Assembly (NCBI GenBank): GCA_934463035.1 | Contig: CAKSIG010000008.1 | Span: 1 to 58,170 of the forward strand | Direction of reading: 5' to 3' | From: an uncultured Eubacteriales bacterium | GTDB taxonomy: Bacteria > Bacillota > Clostridia > Oscillospirales > Acutalibacteraceae | Length of the DNA stretch: 58,170 bases | Shown: piece after piece, positions 40,199-47,187 of the stretch | How the letters are laid out: every line of letters begins with the position of its first letter | Position numbering within the stretch: position 1 is the first letter of the stretch | Position numbers and translations under genes: made by a program | The notes under the pieces: model-generated | The model's input: the letters and a program-made list of their open reading frames with translations, nothing else | The model's database searches: none | Told to the model about the DNA's origin: nothing

Positions 40199-40225
40199 CG
40201 GTCCGTAGGTTTCCTGCGGACCGCG
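40199..40225. terminator. Terminator between small gene and dinB
   Basis: GCGGTCCGTAGG pairs with CCTGCGGACCGC (one G-U pair), between convergent genes. Confidence 0.8.
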
Positions 40226-40260
40226 TTCTTTATATAGCTTGAAACGCTTTTAATTGCGCG

Positions 40261-41448
40261 TTACTTATTTTCTATCGTTCTGCCGCGCTTTATGCTGTCG
40301 TTGCCGAATTTCTTTCTCAATTTATACATAGAGTCTTCTATCTGCTCGATTTTCGCGTCGTTTTCCGTTTCGCCGAAAATGTCCTGCTGAACGGCGGTGT
40401 TATCGTCCTTCAAATTTATCGCTCGTATCCCCACAGAGCGGAGCGGCTGGGTCATATTGCAGTTTTGCCTGAATAATTCCATTCCGCCGCGCGCCAGCAA
40501 TAAAGCCGAGTTGGTGGGACATTTGAGCGCTCGGCTGAATTCCTTTACCGCAAGCGAGGTATAGCGGATATGCACCTGTATACCGCCTGCGTAAAGTCCG
40601 TATTTCCGCAAATTGTCCGATATGTTTTCCGCAAGCTCGAAAAATGTTTTTTCAACCTCTTCTTCGGTCTCAAAATCCTTGGCGTAGGTCACCGAACGCC
40701 CTATGCTTTTCGGGATATACTCGTCTTCGGTTGAGGCGACGGGCGAATCGTCCTCGCCCATAGCGTATTTTTTAAGCTCAACGCCGCTTTTGCCGAGCAT
40801 TCTTTTCAGCATATTATCACTGCAAAGACAAATATCGCCTATCGTCACTATCCCCGATGAACGAAGCCGCTCTGCCGTGCGCTTGCCGACGTAAAGAAGG
40901 TCGGAAGCGGGCAGCCGCCAAACCTTTTCCTTGAAATTTTCCCGTGATATGACCGTCACCGCGTCGGGCTTTTTCATATCCGAACCCAATTTCGCAAATA
41001 CCTTGTTAAAGCTGACCCCGACCGATACGGTAATTCCCAGCTCCCTTTTAATGTCGTTCCTGATTCGGTTCGCTATCTGCTCGCCGCTCCCGAAAAGCAT
41101 AGTGCTTCCCGTTACGTCAAGCCAACATTCGTCTATTCCGAACGGCTCTACCATATCGGTGTATCGGCAGTAAATTTCGTGCGCTAAACGGGAGTATTCT
41201 TTATATTTGTCCATAATAGGCGGAAGTATCACAAGGTCGGGGCATTTCGCCTGTGCCTCAAATATCGCTTCGGCGGTTTTAACGCCGTAGGATTTTGCAA
41301 GCTCGTTTTTTGCAAGCACTATGCCGTGCCGCTGTTCCTTGCTGCCGCAGACCGCTATCGGCACGTCGTAAAGAGTCGGGTTAAAAAGGAGCGATACCGA
41401 CGCGAAAAAATTGTTCAGATCGCAGTGAAGTATTATTCTGTCTCCCAT
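40261..41448 (-). CDS. dinB: Y-family DNA polymerase IV
   Basis: Error-prone translesion polymerase. The 395-residue protein has the catalytic HCDLNNFFASV near residue 10, GIDECWLDVTG with Asp106-Glu107, and SIGVSFNK-like VSVGVSFNKVFAKLGSDMKKP. The little-finger domain follows. The frame overlaps no neighbour. A LexA-type box lies about 50 bases upstream, so it is probably SOS-induced. Confidence 0.94.
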   Translation of the reverse strand: MGDRIILHCDLNNFFASVSLLFNPTLYDVPIAVCGSKEQRHGIVLAKNELAKSYGVKTAEAIFEAQAKCPDLVILPPIMDKYKEYSRLAHEIYCRYTDMVEPFGIDECWLDVTGSTMLFGSGEQIANRIRNDIKRELGITVSVGVSFNKVFAKLGSDMKKPDAVTVISRENFKEKVWRLPASDLLYVGKRTAERLRSSGIVTIGDICLCSDNMLKRMLGKSGVELKKYAMGEDDSPVASTEDEYIPKSIGRSVTYAKDFETEEEVEKTFFELAENISDNLRKYGLYAGGIQVHIRYTSLAVKEFSRALKCPTNSALLLARGGMELFRQNCNMTQPLRSVGIRAINLKDDNTAVQQDIFGETENDAKIEQIEDSMYKLRKKFGNDSIKRGRTIENK

Positions 41449-41495
41449 ATTAACCAGCCTTTCTAAAAAATATTTTTTATCTGACCTTTTTCGAC

Positions 41496-41507
41496 AAACA
41501 AATGTTC
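41496..41507 (-). promoter_or_regulatory. LexA-type SOS box upstream of dinB
   Basis: On the minus strand GAACATTTGTTT closely matches the Gram-positive LexA box (GAACATATGTTC type). TATACT lies just upstream of it, so the box would cover the start of transcription. Confidence 0.6.
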
Positions 41508-41528
41508 TTTTATATAGTATAATACATT

Positions 41529-41861
41529 TTAAAGGGAATGTAAAGACGGAAATTTCAACCTTTTTAACGCCTTGCGGTGCAGCCGCTCGATTTGCCGGCG
41601 GCTGTAATTCAGCTCGTAGCCGACGTCTTCAAAGGATCTGCCGCATATATAGCGCTGGGAAAGAATTTCGCTTAGAATTGAACCGTCGATATTTTCTATC
41701 GCCTGTTCTACGTCAAACCGAAACTGCCGCGCGCTTTTAATAAGAACGGCGTATCTCTCCTTGCTTTCGGGGTCCTCCACCATCATCAGGTTGAGCCGTC
41801 TGATTCTTGCCGTCTGTAATCGGTATTTTTTCAGGGTCTCTATCTTTTCGTCGTCGGTCAT
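41529..41861 (-). CDS. Phage-type sigma-70-like/ArpU-type regulator
   Basis: A 110-residue helical protein whose C-terminal half looks like sigma region 4: ILSQRYICGRSFEDVGYELNYSRRQIERLHRKAL. Such DUF1492/ArpU-like proteins control late genes in Gram-positive phages. It overlaps the zinc-ribbon gene by four bases. Probably a prophage remnant or a domesticated switch. Confidence 0.7.
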   Translation of the reverse strand: MTDDEKIETLKKYRLQTARIRRLNLMMVEDPESKERYAVLIKSARQFRFDVEQAIENIDGSILSEILSQRYICGRSFEDVGYELNYSRRQIERLHRKALKRLKFPSLHSL

Positions 41862-42247
41862 TTCTGCCCGTCCTTTTTAAGATACGGCATTATGTAAGCG
41901 ACATACTGCCCGTAGCTGTAATTTTTGTTGTTTTTTCGGTTGTATTCGTTTGTGTCCTGAATGATTTTCGCTATCGGGTCGGTGAGCGCGCCTTTTCGCC
42001 GCGCTATCTCCTTTGCCCAAAGCCTTTCGCCTGTCAAACGGCAACTGTCATTGCAGTAATTTCGCTTACCCTCGGGCAGGCGGGAGCCGCAGCAGCGGCA
42101 GTAGCGGACTTCTATTTCATTGAATTTGCGTCCGCCGCAGTAGGGACACAAATAGATTTTTTCGTACGGGGGTGAATCAAGCCCGTGCCTTTCCTCGCAT
42201 ACGGCGGCAGTCTCAAATTCAAATCCGCAGTCCAAACAACGGTACAT
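41858..42247 (-). CDS. Zinc-ribbon protein, phage-like
   Basis: A 129-residue protein with at least three CxxC pairs: MYRCLDCGFEF, LCPYCGG, YCRCCGSRLP, then NYCNDSCR. Probably binds two or more zinc ions and nucleic acid. It is the first gene of the leftward arm of the phage-like switch, driven by the promoter at 42347-42375. Confidence 0.65.
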   Translation of the reverse strand: MYRCLDCGFEFETAAVCEERHGLDSPPYEKIYLCPYCGGRKFNEIEVRYCRCCGSRLPEGKRNYCNDSCRLTGERLWAKEIARRKGALTDPIAKIIQDTNEYNRKNNKNYSYGQYVAYIMPYLKKDGQK

Positions 42248-42272
42248 TAAACATACTTCCTTTATATTGTTC

Positions 42273-42400
42273 TTGACATTTACTGAATTATGTAATACAA
42301 TCTAACTGTCAGGTTAAATATTACGTAATCACGTATCTGCGTATATATCATATTACGTAATTTAGTAAATGTCAATACACAATTTTACGAATTTACGTAA
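42273..42400. promoter_or_regulatory. Face-to-face promoters with four TTACGTAA operators
   Basis: Rightward: TTGACA (42273-42278), 17-base spacer, TACAAT (42296-42301). Leftward: TTGACA (42375-42370), 17-base spacer, TATGAT (42352-42347). The two promoters are a 24-base inverted repeat with two mismatches and point at each other. Operator boxes: TTATGTAA at 42288 and TTACGTAA at 42321, 42353 and 42393; two lie in the spacers next to the -10 boxes. Confidence 0.75.
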
Positions 42401-42432
42401 TTTGTATGTATGCACAAAAAGGAGTAATCAAA

Positions 42433-42768
42433 ATGCCCGAAATTTATGAGCGGATTGAAGAATTATGTCGAAAGAGGTCGGTAAATATCACACAGCTCTG
42501 CCGCGAGTGCGGTATTCCGCGGGCAACGCTTACTGATTTTAAAATGGGCAGAATAAAGACCCTGTCGGCGTCGGTGCTTTCCAAAATAGCGGAATATTTT
42601 TCGGTAAGCGTCGATTATATATACGGCGGACGGTCATCATCGCCTGCCGATGAAACCGAGCTTAAAGCGGCGCTTTTCGGCGGCGAGACCGAAGTTACCG
42701 ATGAAATGTGGACAGAGGTTAAAAGATACGCACAATATGTAAAGGAACGTGAAAATGGAAACAACTAA
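42433..42768 (+). CDS. XRE-family repressor
   Basis: A 111-residue Cro/C1-type regulator with HTH over VNITQLCRECGIPRATLTDF and the end SKIAEYFSVSVDYIYGG. The C-terminal tail is acidic. GGAG precedes ATG 42433. It overlaps the ImmA-like protease gene by 14 bases. Likely binds the TTACGTAA boxes just upstream. Confidence 0.85.
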   Translation: MPEIYERIEELCRKRSVNITQLCRECGIPRATLTDFKMGRIKTLSASVLSKIAEYFSVSVDYIYGGRSSSPADETELKAALFGGETEVTDEMWTEVKRYAQYVKERENGNN

Positions 42769-43153
42769 GCTGTATGATATAGCCGAAAGGCATAACATAA
42801 CGGTGGATCGCTTTGGGCTGCCCAAATGCGGTTCGGTGTCGGTTTGGCACAATAACAGGCTTTTTATAGCGCTTGACAGCGGCATAAACACCCGCGCGGA
42901 GGAAAGGGTGTGTCTGGCTCACGAGCTGGGGCATTGCGAAACTCTGAGCTTTTACAATATATATTCCCCTGCGGACATTCGCGCCAAGCACGAAAACCAC
43001 GCAAACCGCTGGGCGATACAGCGGCTGATACCCGAAAACAAATACCGCCGCGCGCTGAGAAACGGCTATACGGATATACACTCGCTTGCGGAATATTTCG
43101 ACGTTACCGACGAGTTTATGACCAAGGCTGTGGAGTATTACAAAAACACCTGA
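42755..43153 (+). CDS. ImmA/IrrE-family metallopeptidase
   Basis: A 132-residue zinc protease with the HELGH motif (CLAHELGHCETL, near residue 53) and downstream Glu/Asn-His residues (HENHANRWA). ImmA-type proteases cleave their partner XRE repressor to derepress mobile elements. It follows the repressor with overlap, the standard gene order. ATG 42755 is chosen; a GTG six bases earlier is possible. Confidence 0.88.
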   Translation: METTKLYDIAERHNITVDRFGLPKCGSVSVWHNNRLFIALDSGINTRAEERVCLAHELGHCETLSFYNIYSPADIRAKHENHANRWAIQRLIPENKYRRALRNGYTDIHSLAEYFDVTDEFMTKAVEYYKNT

Positions 43154-43563
43154 AACCGACCGAATTTTATAATAAAATTCACCTGCTTTAAAACGGCAAA
43201 ATCGCCGTCAAAAAAATGCATTAACATTGCAAATTTTGTTGTTATGTAAACTCGGACAACCATATTAATTATCCAACTTATCCACCGACATATCAACAAA
43301 TAAAGGGGTAAAACCTCCCAAAAAAGCGGTTTTCAGGGGTCAAAACGGTGGATAACTGTGTTAGTAAGTGGAATAATAGGAATTTTCTCCGTAAAATGAA
43401 TAAAAAATTTATGTTAATCATTTCGACCGTTTTCGACAAAAAAATACTGCCGAAAAAAGAAGATTTTTTTGTGTGATGTTAACATATTTTGCGTGCGCTC
43501 AAAACGGTGCGGATTTCGGAGATTTACGATTGTATATATTATATATATGTAGGGAGCAAAAAT
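43154..43563. other. Intergenic region with an inverted pair of DnaA-box-like sites
   Basis: 410 bases without a gene. TTATCCACCG (43278-43287) and its complement CGGTGGATAA (43346-43355) resemble DnaA boxes, with a further TTATCCAAC-like site just upstream. An AT-rich segment before trhA probably holds its promoter. Nothing else is seen. Confidence 0.4.
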
Positions 43564-44250
43564 ATGAAAAGGACAAAGCTGAAAGACAGAAAACTGCCCG
43601 ATTATACACGGGGCGAAGAAATATTCAATATGGTAACGCACATTGTGGGCGGCGCGTTCGGTGTGGCGGCGCTTGCCACCTGTGTGGTAAAGGCGTTTTT
43701 AAACGGCGACGCTTATCAGATCGTCAGCGCGTTTATCTTCGGGTTTTCAATGGTACTGCTGTATACAATGTCAAGCGTATACCACGGGCTTATACCCGAA
43801 ACGGCGAAAAAGGTTATGCAGATAATAGACCATTGCACCGTTTTCATTCTGATAGCGGGAACCTACACCCCAATAGCGCTCTGCTCTCTGCGGCGCGCGA
43901 ACACCGCCCTCGGGTGGACGGTGTTCGGAATAGTCTGGGGCGTTTCGGCGCTCGGAATAACGCTTAATGCTATCGACCTTAAAAAGTATAACGTGTTTTC
44001 GGTTATATGCTACCTTGCGCTCGGTTGGTGCATAGTCCTGACGGGCAAAACGGCGGTAACCGCTATCGGCGCAAACGGATTTTGGCTTTTGCTTGCGGGC
44101 GGAATATGCTATACCGTCGGCGCGGTGCTTTACGGCATAGCTGGTAAGAGCGTCCACAGATATATGCATTCCGTATTCCATATATTTGTCGTCGCCGGCA
44201 GTGTGTTCCACTACTTTACAATACTGTTCTATGTTCTGATTAGATATTAG
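43564..44250 (+). CDS. trhA: Hemolysin III/TrhA-family membrane protein
   Basis: A 228-residue seven-helix protein of the PAQR/hemolysin III family. Features are YTRGEEIFNMVTHIVGG at the N terminus, SSVYHGL, IDHCTVFILIAGTYTP and a late HSVFHIFVVAGSVFHY; the conserved His, Asp and Ser residues are metal ligands in PAQR relatives. ATG 43564 has GGGAG upstream. The final codons LIRY-stop come from heptamer repeat C. Confidence 0.93.
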   Translation: MKRTKLKDRKLPDYTRGEEIFNMVTHIVGGAFGVAALATCVVKAFLNGDAYQIVSAFIFGFSMVLLYTMSSVYHGLIPETAKKVMQIIDHCTVFILIAGTYTPIALCSLRRANTALGWTVFGIVWGVSALGITLNAIDLKKYNVFSVICYLALGWCIVLTGKTAVTAIGANGFWLLLAGGICYTVGAVLYGIAGKSVHRYMHSVFHIFVVAGSVFHYFTILFYVLIRY

Positions 44251-44330
44251 ATGTTAGAAGTTAGATATTAGAAGGCTCCCTTCTGTGAAAGAAGGGAGCC
44301 TATTTTTGCCCGATAAACGCTGATTTATTT
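44238..44330 (+). repeat. Heptamer-hairpin repeat, copy C
   Basis: Heptamers (TTAGATA, TTAGATG, TTAGAAG, TTAGATA), hairpin 44273-44301 (arm AGGCTCCCTTC, loop TGTGAAA) and box CGATAAACGCTGATTTA. The hairpin arms differ from copies A, B and D but remain complementary. It supplies the trhA stop codon. Confidence 0.85.
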
Positions 44331-44459
44331 TTTTAAATATTCCTTTATTATGTGTTCTATCAAATTATTTCTCGTTCTATTTTCCTGAATAGCCTTTTTT
44401 TCTAATTTTTTCAATGTTTCTTGGTCGAGTCTTAGATTAATTTGAATTTTCGTTGTCAC
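44325..44459 (-). CDS. Small ribbon-helix-helix regulator (44 residues)
   Basis: GTG start with GAGGTGG upstream. The peptide (TTKIQINLRLDQETLKKLEK, then KAIQENRTRNNLIEHIIKEY) has the beta strand with alternating residues and two helices of the CopG/Arc fold, with RTRNN at the helix turn. It is divergent from the small-protein gene, with GTTACC palindromes between, so it probably represses both. A decayed relative lies at 7855. Confidence 0.75.
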   Translation of the reverse strand: MTTKIQINLRLDQETLKKLEKKAIQENRTRNNLIEHIIKEYLKK

Positions 44460-44463
44460 ACTA

Positions 44464-44613
44464 CCACCTCGTTACCATTATAGTGTATTTTGAATAAATT
44501 TCAAGATAACACCTTGTTACCACCAACGAAATTTTATGAGAAATATACTTTGTTCTTGCAAACAGCAACTATGTGATGTATAATTTTTAAAAGGTAACAC
44601 TTAGTTACCTTTT
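44464..44613. promoter_or_regulatory. Three GTTACC palindromic operators between RHH and small-protein genes
   Basis: Sites are CACCTCGTTACC near 44464, TAACACCTTGTTACC near 44507 and a perfect hairpin AAAAGGTAAC-ACTTA-GTTACCTTTT (44589-44613). They share a GGTAAC/GTTACC core with 5-base spacing, typical for a dimeric small repressor. Confidence 0.6.
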
Positions 44614-44645
44614 GCGCAAAATACTGTAAGGAGAAGTGAAAAAGT

Positions 44646-44957
44646 ATGGAATTTTCAAATATGATTAAAAGGTGTAAGTTGTCTGAGTTAAGTAATTTTC
44701 TTATCGGCGGAGGTGAGCTGGTTATAGAGAGAGAAGATTTAGATTTTGAAACGGCTGTAAAAAAAGCGGAAAAGCAAACCGACGACTTTTTGGAGGAGCA
44801 TTTTGAAAGTATGAAAGAGCGTGACGAAGTTTTTGCTGCAATAGCAGACCGTGAAACAGTTATGAGAGAAACATATTTTCAAATGGGATTTATTGCAGGA
44901 ATAAATTTATCAAGAGAAATAGAAAAAAGAACAAAAGAACTTAACAGAAAAAAATAA
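44646..44957 (+). CDS. Repeated small protein of unknown function, copy 3
   Basis: A 103-residue paralogue, the most diverged of the three: the first dozen residues (MEFSNMIKRCKL) and C-terminal REIEKRTKELNRKK are kept, the middle has changed (EREDLDFETAVKKAEKQTDD). This pattern implies the ends are under selection. AAGGAGAAG precedes the ATG. It is the only copy whose RHH partner and inverted ends are both intact. Function unknown. Confidence 0.72.
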   Translation: MEFSNMIKRCKLSELSNFLIGGGELVIEREDLDFETAVKKAEKQTDDFLEEHFESMKERDEVFAAIADRETVMRETYFQMGFIAGINLSREIEKRTKELNRKK

Positions 44958-44960
44958 TAT

Positions 44961-45074
44961 AAATTAAAGTTTAGCGGAATAAACAGGCTCGCCTTTTTTC
45001 ATAGAGGTGAGCCTTCTAATATCTAACGTCTAACATCTAACGTCTAAATTTACAAATTATTATGGGTGCGCAAA
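44961..45074 (-). repeat. Heptamer-hairpin repeat, copy E
   Basis: Inverted relative to copy C: box TAAATTAAAGTTTAGCGG, hairpin 44985-45014 (AGGCTCGCCT/AGGTGAGCCT with one wobble), then reverse heptamers to 45049. The flank 45050-45074 (AAATTATTATGGGTGCGCAA) is similar to one next to element G at 32005. Confidence 0.8.
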
Positions 45075-45451
45075 TTTTTTAATATAAAAATCTGACACCT
45101 AAATATGTCTATGCAAAATCGGCTGTATACTATATAAGGTAAAAATTATGAATAAATTACCCACTTTCTGCCTATATTATAGGTGTGACAGGGGTGCCGT
45201 CCACCACACTATGCAAGTTTTGTAGGAATGCACAATCTTATTGACAATAAATGACAATTCTCGACATTATAAATTGTTACAACTTTGTAACAATTTGATT
45301 TATTTGAAATTTATTCGTCAAAACGCACAAAACATAGGGGTAAAAATGACTTTGACATCGTTAAAACTATGGATTATAATGTGCAACGGCTTGAGGAAAT
45401 TCAAGTAGGCGCGGCGGATTTAACCTTCGTCAGCCTAAAAGGAGTTATTGG
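45075..45451 (+). promoter_or_regulatory. Intergenic region with promoter and palindrome upstream of the 3D-domain gene
   Basis: TTGACA (45352-45357) and TATAAT (45375-45380) with a 17-base spacer drive the next gene. A near-perfect 26-base palindrome (AAATTGTTACAA arm, 45271-45296) lies upstream and may be a terminator or operator. The leader has TAGGC/GCCTA pairing that ends next to AAAAGGAG. GTGTGACAGG occurs at 45183. Confidence 0.65.
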
Positions 45452-46528
45452 ATGATAGAGAAATTAAAGTATCATTTTACCTGCGCGGTATGCGGCAGGA
45501 AAATGCGCGTGGCGTGTGCGGCTGTTTTAACTGCACTGACTATCGCGGTAGTTACTTTGCTTAGCTGTTCTACCAAGACAATAATTGTCTCCGACGGAGA
45601 GTTGACATATACGGTTCATACGGTTGGCTCGAATATAGCCTCGGTTGTATCGGGGCTTAAATTGAAGTCGGACAGTTATAATATTATAGACGCCGGGGTC
45701 AAAAACGGCGTCAAGATGCTCAGAATTGAATACACGTTTCCTGTGTATATCACCATGGGCAGCGAAACCAAAACAATTGAGTTTGCAGGCGGAACAGTAA
45801 AGGACGCATTGGGCGCTGTCGGAATAGAACCCGATGAGAACGATATGGTAGAGCCTTCGCTCGATACCGTAATATCAGATACGGTATATATAGATTACGT
45901 TGATGTCGAATATGTTTCGGGCACCTATTCGGAGACTATACCTTATTCGCTTGACGTTGTTTATTCGGACAGCTATGCCGCGGGAACCACGACAGTAAGC
46001 GAGGGAACAAACGGCTTGCAGAACGTAAGCTACACCTCTAAGCTGGTGAACGGCACGGCGGTGGAAACGACCATAACGCAGGTTGACGTTTTAAGTCAGG
46101 CTGTAAACGGTATCAAGACCGTCGGCACAAAGGCGGTAAGTCTGCCCGTTAAATCAAGCTCGCAGGTTAAGTCGGTGTCAACGCTTACACCGTCGATAGA
46201 CATTCAGCTTGACGCTAACGGCAACCCCGTAAACTACAAGTCGAAGATGGTATCGCGCGCTACTGCGTACACCTACACAGGTCACAACTGCGCAACGGGC
46301 GTTGCGCCGCAGCCGGGTTATATTGCGGTGAACCCCAACGTAATACCCTACGGCACAAAGATGTATATAAAAACAGCAGACGGCAGTTATATCTACGGAT
46401 ATGCGGTTGCTGCCGATACAGGCGGATTTATCAAAAAGCACCCTACGGGCGTAGACCTGTTTATGGCTACCAAGAGCGCCTGCACGGCGTTCGGCGTCCG
46501 CAATGTTGAAATTTATATTCTTGAATAG
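45452..46528 (+). CDS. YabE-like wall protein with 3D domain
   Basis: A 358-residue protein with an N-terminal membrane anchor (VACAAVLTALTIAVVTLLS). DUF348-type ubiquitin-like segments follow, then a G5-like region (YSETIPYSLDVVYSD to GVQ-like KTVGTKAV) and a C-terminal 3D domain with the catalytic Asp motif (AVNPNVIPYGTKMYIK, AADTGG, GVDLFM). Such proteins cleave peptidoglycan like Rpf/MltA during growth or germination. The motif order fits YabE of Bacillus. Confidence 0.88.
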   Translation: MIEKLKYHFTCAVCGRKMRVACAAVLTALTIAVVTLLSCSTKTIIVSDGELTYTVHTVGSNIASVVSGLKLKSDSYNIIDAGVKNGVKMLRIEYTFPVYITMGSETKTIEFAGGTVKDALGAVGIEPDENDMVEPSLDTVISDTVYIDYVDVEYVSGTYSETIPYSLDVVYSDSYAAGTTTVSEGTNGLQNVSYTSKLVNGTAVETTITQVDVLSQAVNGIKTVGTKAVSLPVKSSSQVKSVSTLTPSIDIQLDANGNPVNYKSKMVSRATAYTYTGHNCATGVAPQPGYIAVNPNVIPYGTKMYIKTADGSYIYGYAVAADTGGFIKKHPTGVDLFMATKSACTAFGVRNVEIYILE

Positions 46529-46530
46529 TA

Positions 46531-46558
46531 AAAACGTCCTCGTTAGCGAGGACGTTTT
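46531..46558. terminator. Bidirectional terminator
   Basis: A perfect 12-bp stem AAAACGTCCTCG/CGAGGACGTTTT with loop TTAG between convergent genes. Confidence 0.9.
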
Positions 46559-47040
46559 TATATGTTTACAATATTTACGCCGCAGCCGTGCTTTTTGAGG
46601 ATAGCGGTTAAATCGTCGGATTTAAGCCACACGGTAGCGGTATTGTCGTTGGGGTGTACGCCTATCGGCGTGCCTGTAAAATCGGCGTCCAGATAGAAAA
46701 TAACTCTATGCTCACGGTCGTTCAAAAGACCGAACGGTGTTACGGCGCCGGGTATAAGGCCCATAATGGCGTTCAGGTCTTCGGGTGATGCAAAGGTCAG
46801 GCTGCGCAGTCCGTTAGCCTTTCGGAAAGCTTTTAAATCGACCCGTTTATCGCCCTTGACGGTAATCAGATAGTAATTTCTTTTCTTATCGTCGCGCACA
46901 AAAAGGTTTTTTGCGTCATATTCGGGGTAGGGGATTTCAATTTGCGAAAGCTCCTCCATATTGAAGACCGCCTTATGCTCGGTAATCTCATATTTTACGT
47001 TTTCTTTCTTTAAAAGCTCATATATTTCCTGTTTGTTCAT
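46558..47040 (-). CDS. Prolyl-tRNA deacylase-like editing protein (YbaK/ProX family)
   Basis: A 160-residue free-standing editing domain that clears mischarged tRNA-Pro (usually Ala- or Cys-tRNA-Pro). Features are KYEITEHKAVFNMEE, KNLFVRDDKKRNYYLI, the conserved KGDKRVDLKAF and GLIPGAVTPFGLLND. ATG 47040 has CGAGG upstream; a longer frame runs back through the tRNA and is rejected. It lies directly downstream of tRNA-Pro on the same strand, linking editor and substrate. Confidence 0.9.
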   Translation of the reverse strand: MNKQEIYELLKKENVKYEITEHKAVFNMEELSQIEIPYPEYDAKNLFVRDDKKRNYYLITVKGDKRVDLKAFRKANGLRSLTFASPEDLNAIMGLIPGAVTPFGLLNDREHRVIFYLDADFTGTPIGVHPNDNTATVWLKSDDLTAILKKHGCGVNIVNI

Positions 47041-47067
47041 GGCGTACCTCGCGTGACGTGCAGTCTG

Positions 47068-47110
47068 AAAAAATAAAATCGACAGATCCCAATAGGGGTT
47101 TGTCGATTTT
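47068..47110 (-). terminator. tRNA-Pro terminator
   Basis: On the minus strand AAAATCGACA and TGTCGATTTT pair around an inner CCC/GGG, followed by a T run, just after the tRNA 3' end. Read-through would enter the editing-protein gene. Confidence 0.75.
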
Positions 47111-47187
47111 TGGTCGAGATGACAGGATTCGAACCTGCGGCCTCTGCGTCCCGAACGCAGCGCTCTACCAAACTGAGCCACATCTCG
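47111..47187 (-). tRNA. tRNA-Pro (anticodon CGG)
   Basis: Full cloverleaf with acceptor CGAGATG/CATCTCG, anticodon stem CTGCG/CGCAG around loop TTCGGGA, T-loop TTCGAAT, encoded CCA. Its 5' 23 bases and leader are duplicated at 47635-47708. Confidence 0.96.

Larger units (their letters stand above)
44238..45049. mobile_element. Compact element with about 90-base inverted ends carrying RHH and small-protein genes
   Basis: The left end (44238-44330) and the inverted right end (about 44961-45049) share heptamer array, covarying hairpin and the TAAAC-type inner box, about 75% alike by eye. Between them lie a leftward RHH gene, three palindromic operators and the repeated small-protein gene, copy 3. 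No transposase is present, so any movement would depend on another enzyme. I infer mobility from the three related copies in this window. Confidence 0.6.

Noticed and set aside
41529..43153. Complete prophage
   Set aside because: Only switch-type genes are present; no integrase, portal, capsid, lysis gene or attachment site was found.
43278..43355. Replication origin
   Set aside because: DnaA-like sites are only two or three, and dnaA, dnaN, rpmH and an AT-rich unwinding repeat are missing.
45148..45225. 25-codon Cys/His-containing frame before the 3D-domain gene
   Set aside because: It has a weak AAGG site and an uncertain promoter, and cannot be told from chance without conservation.
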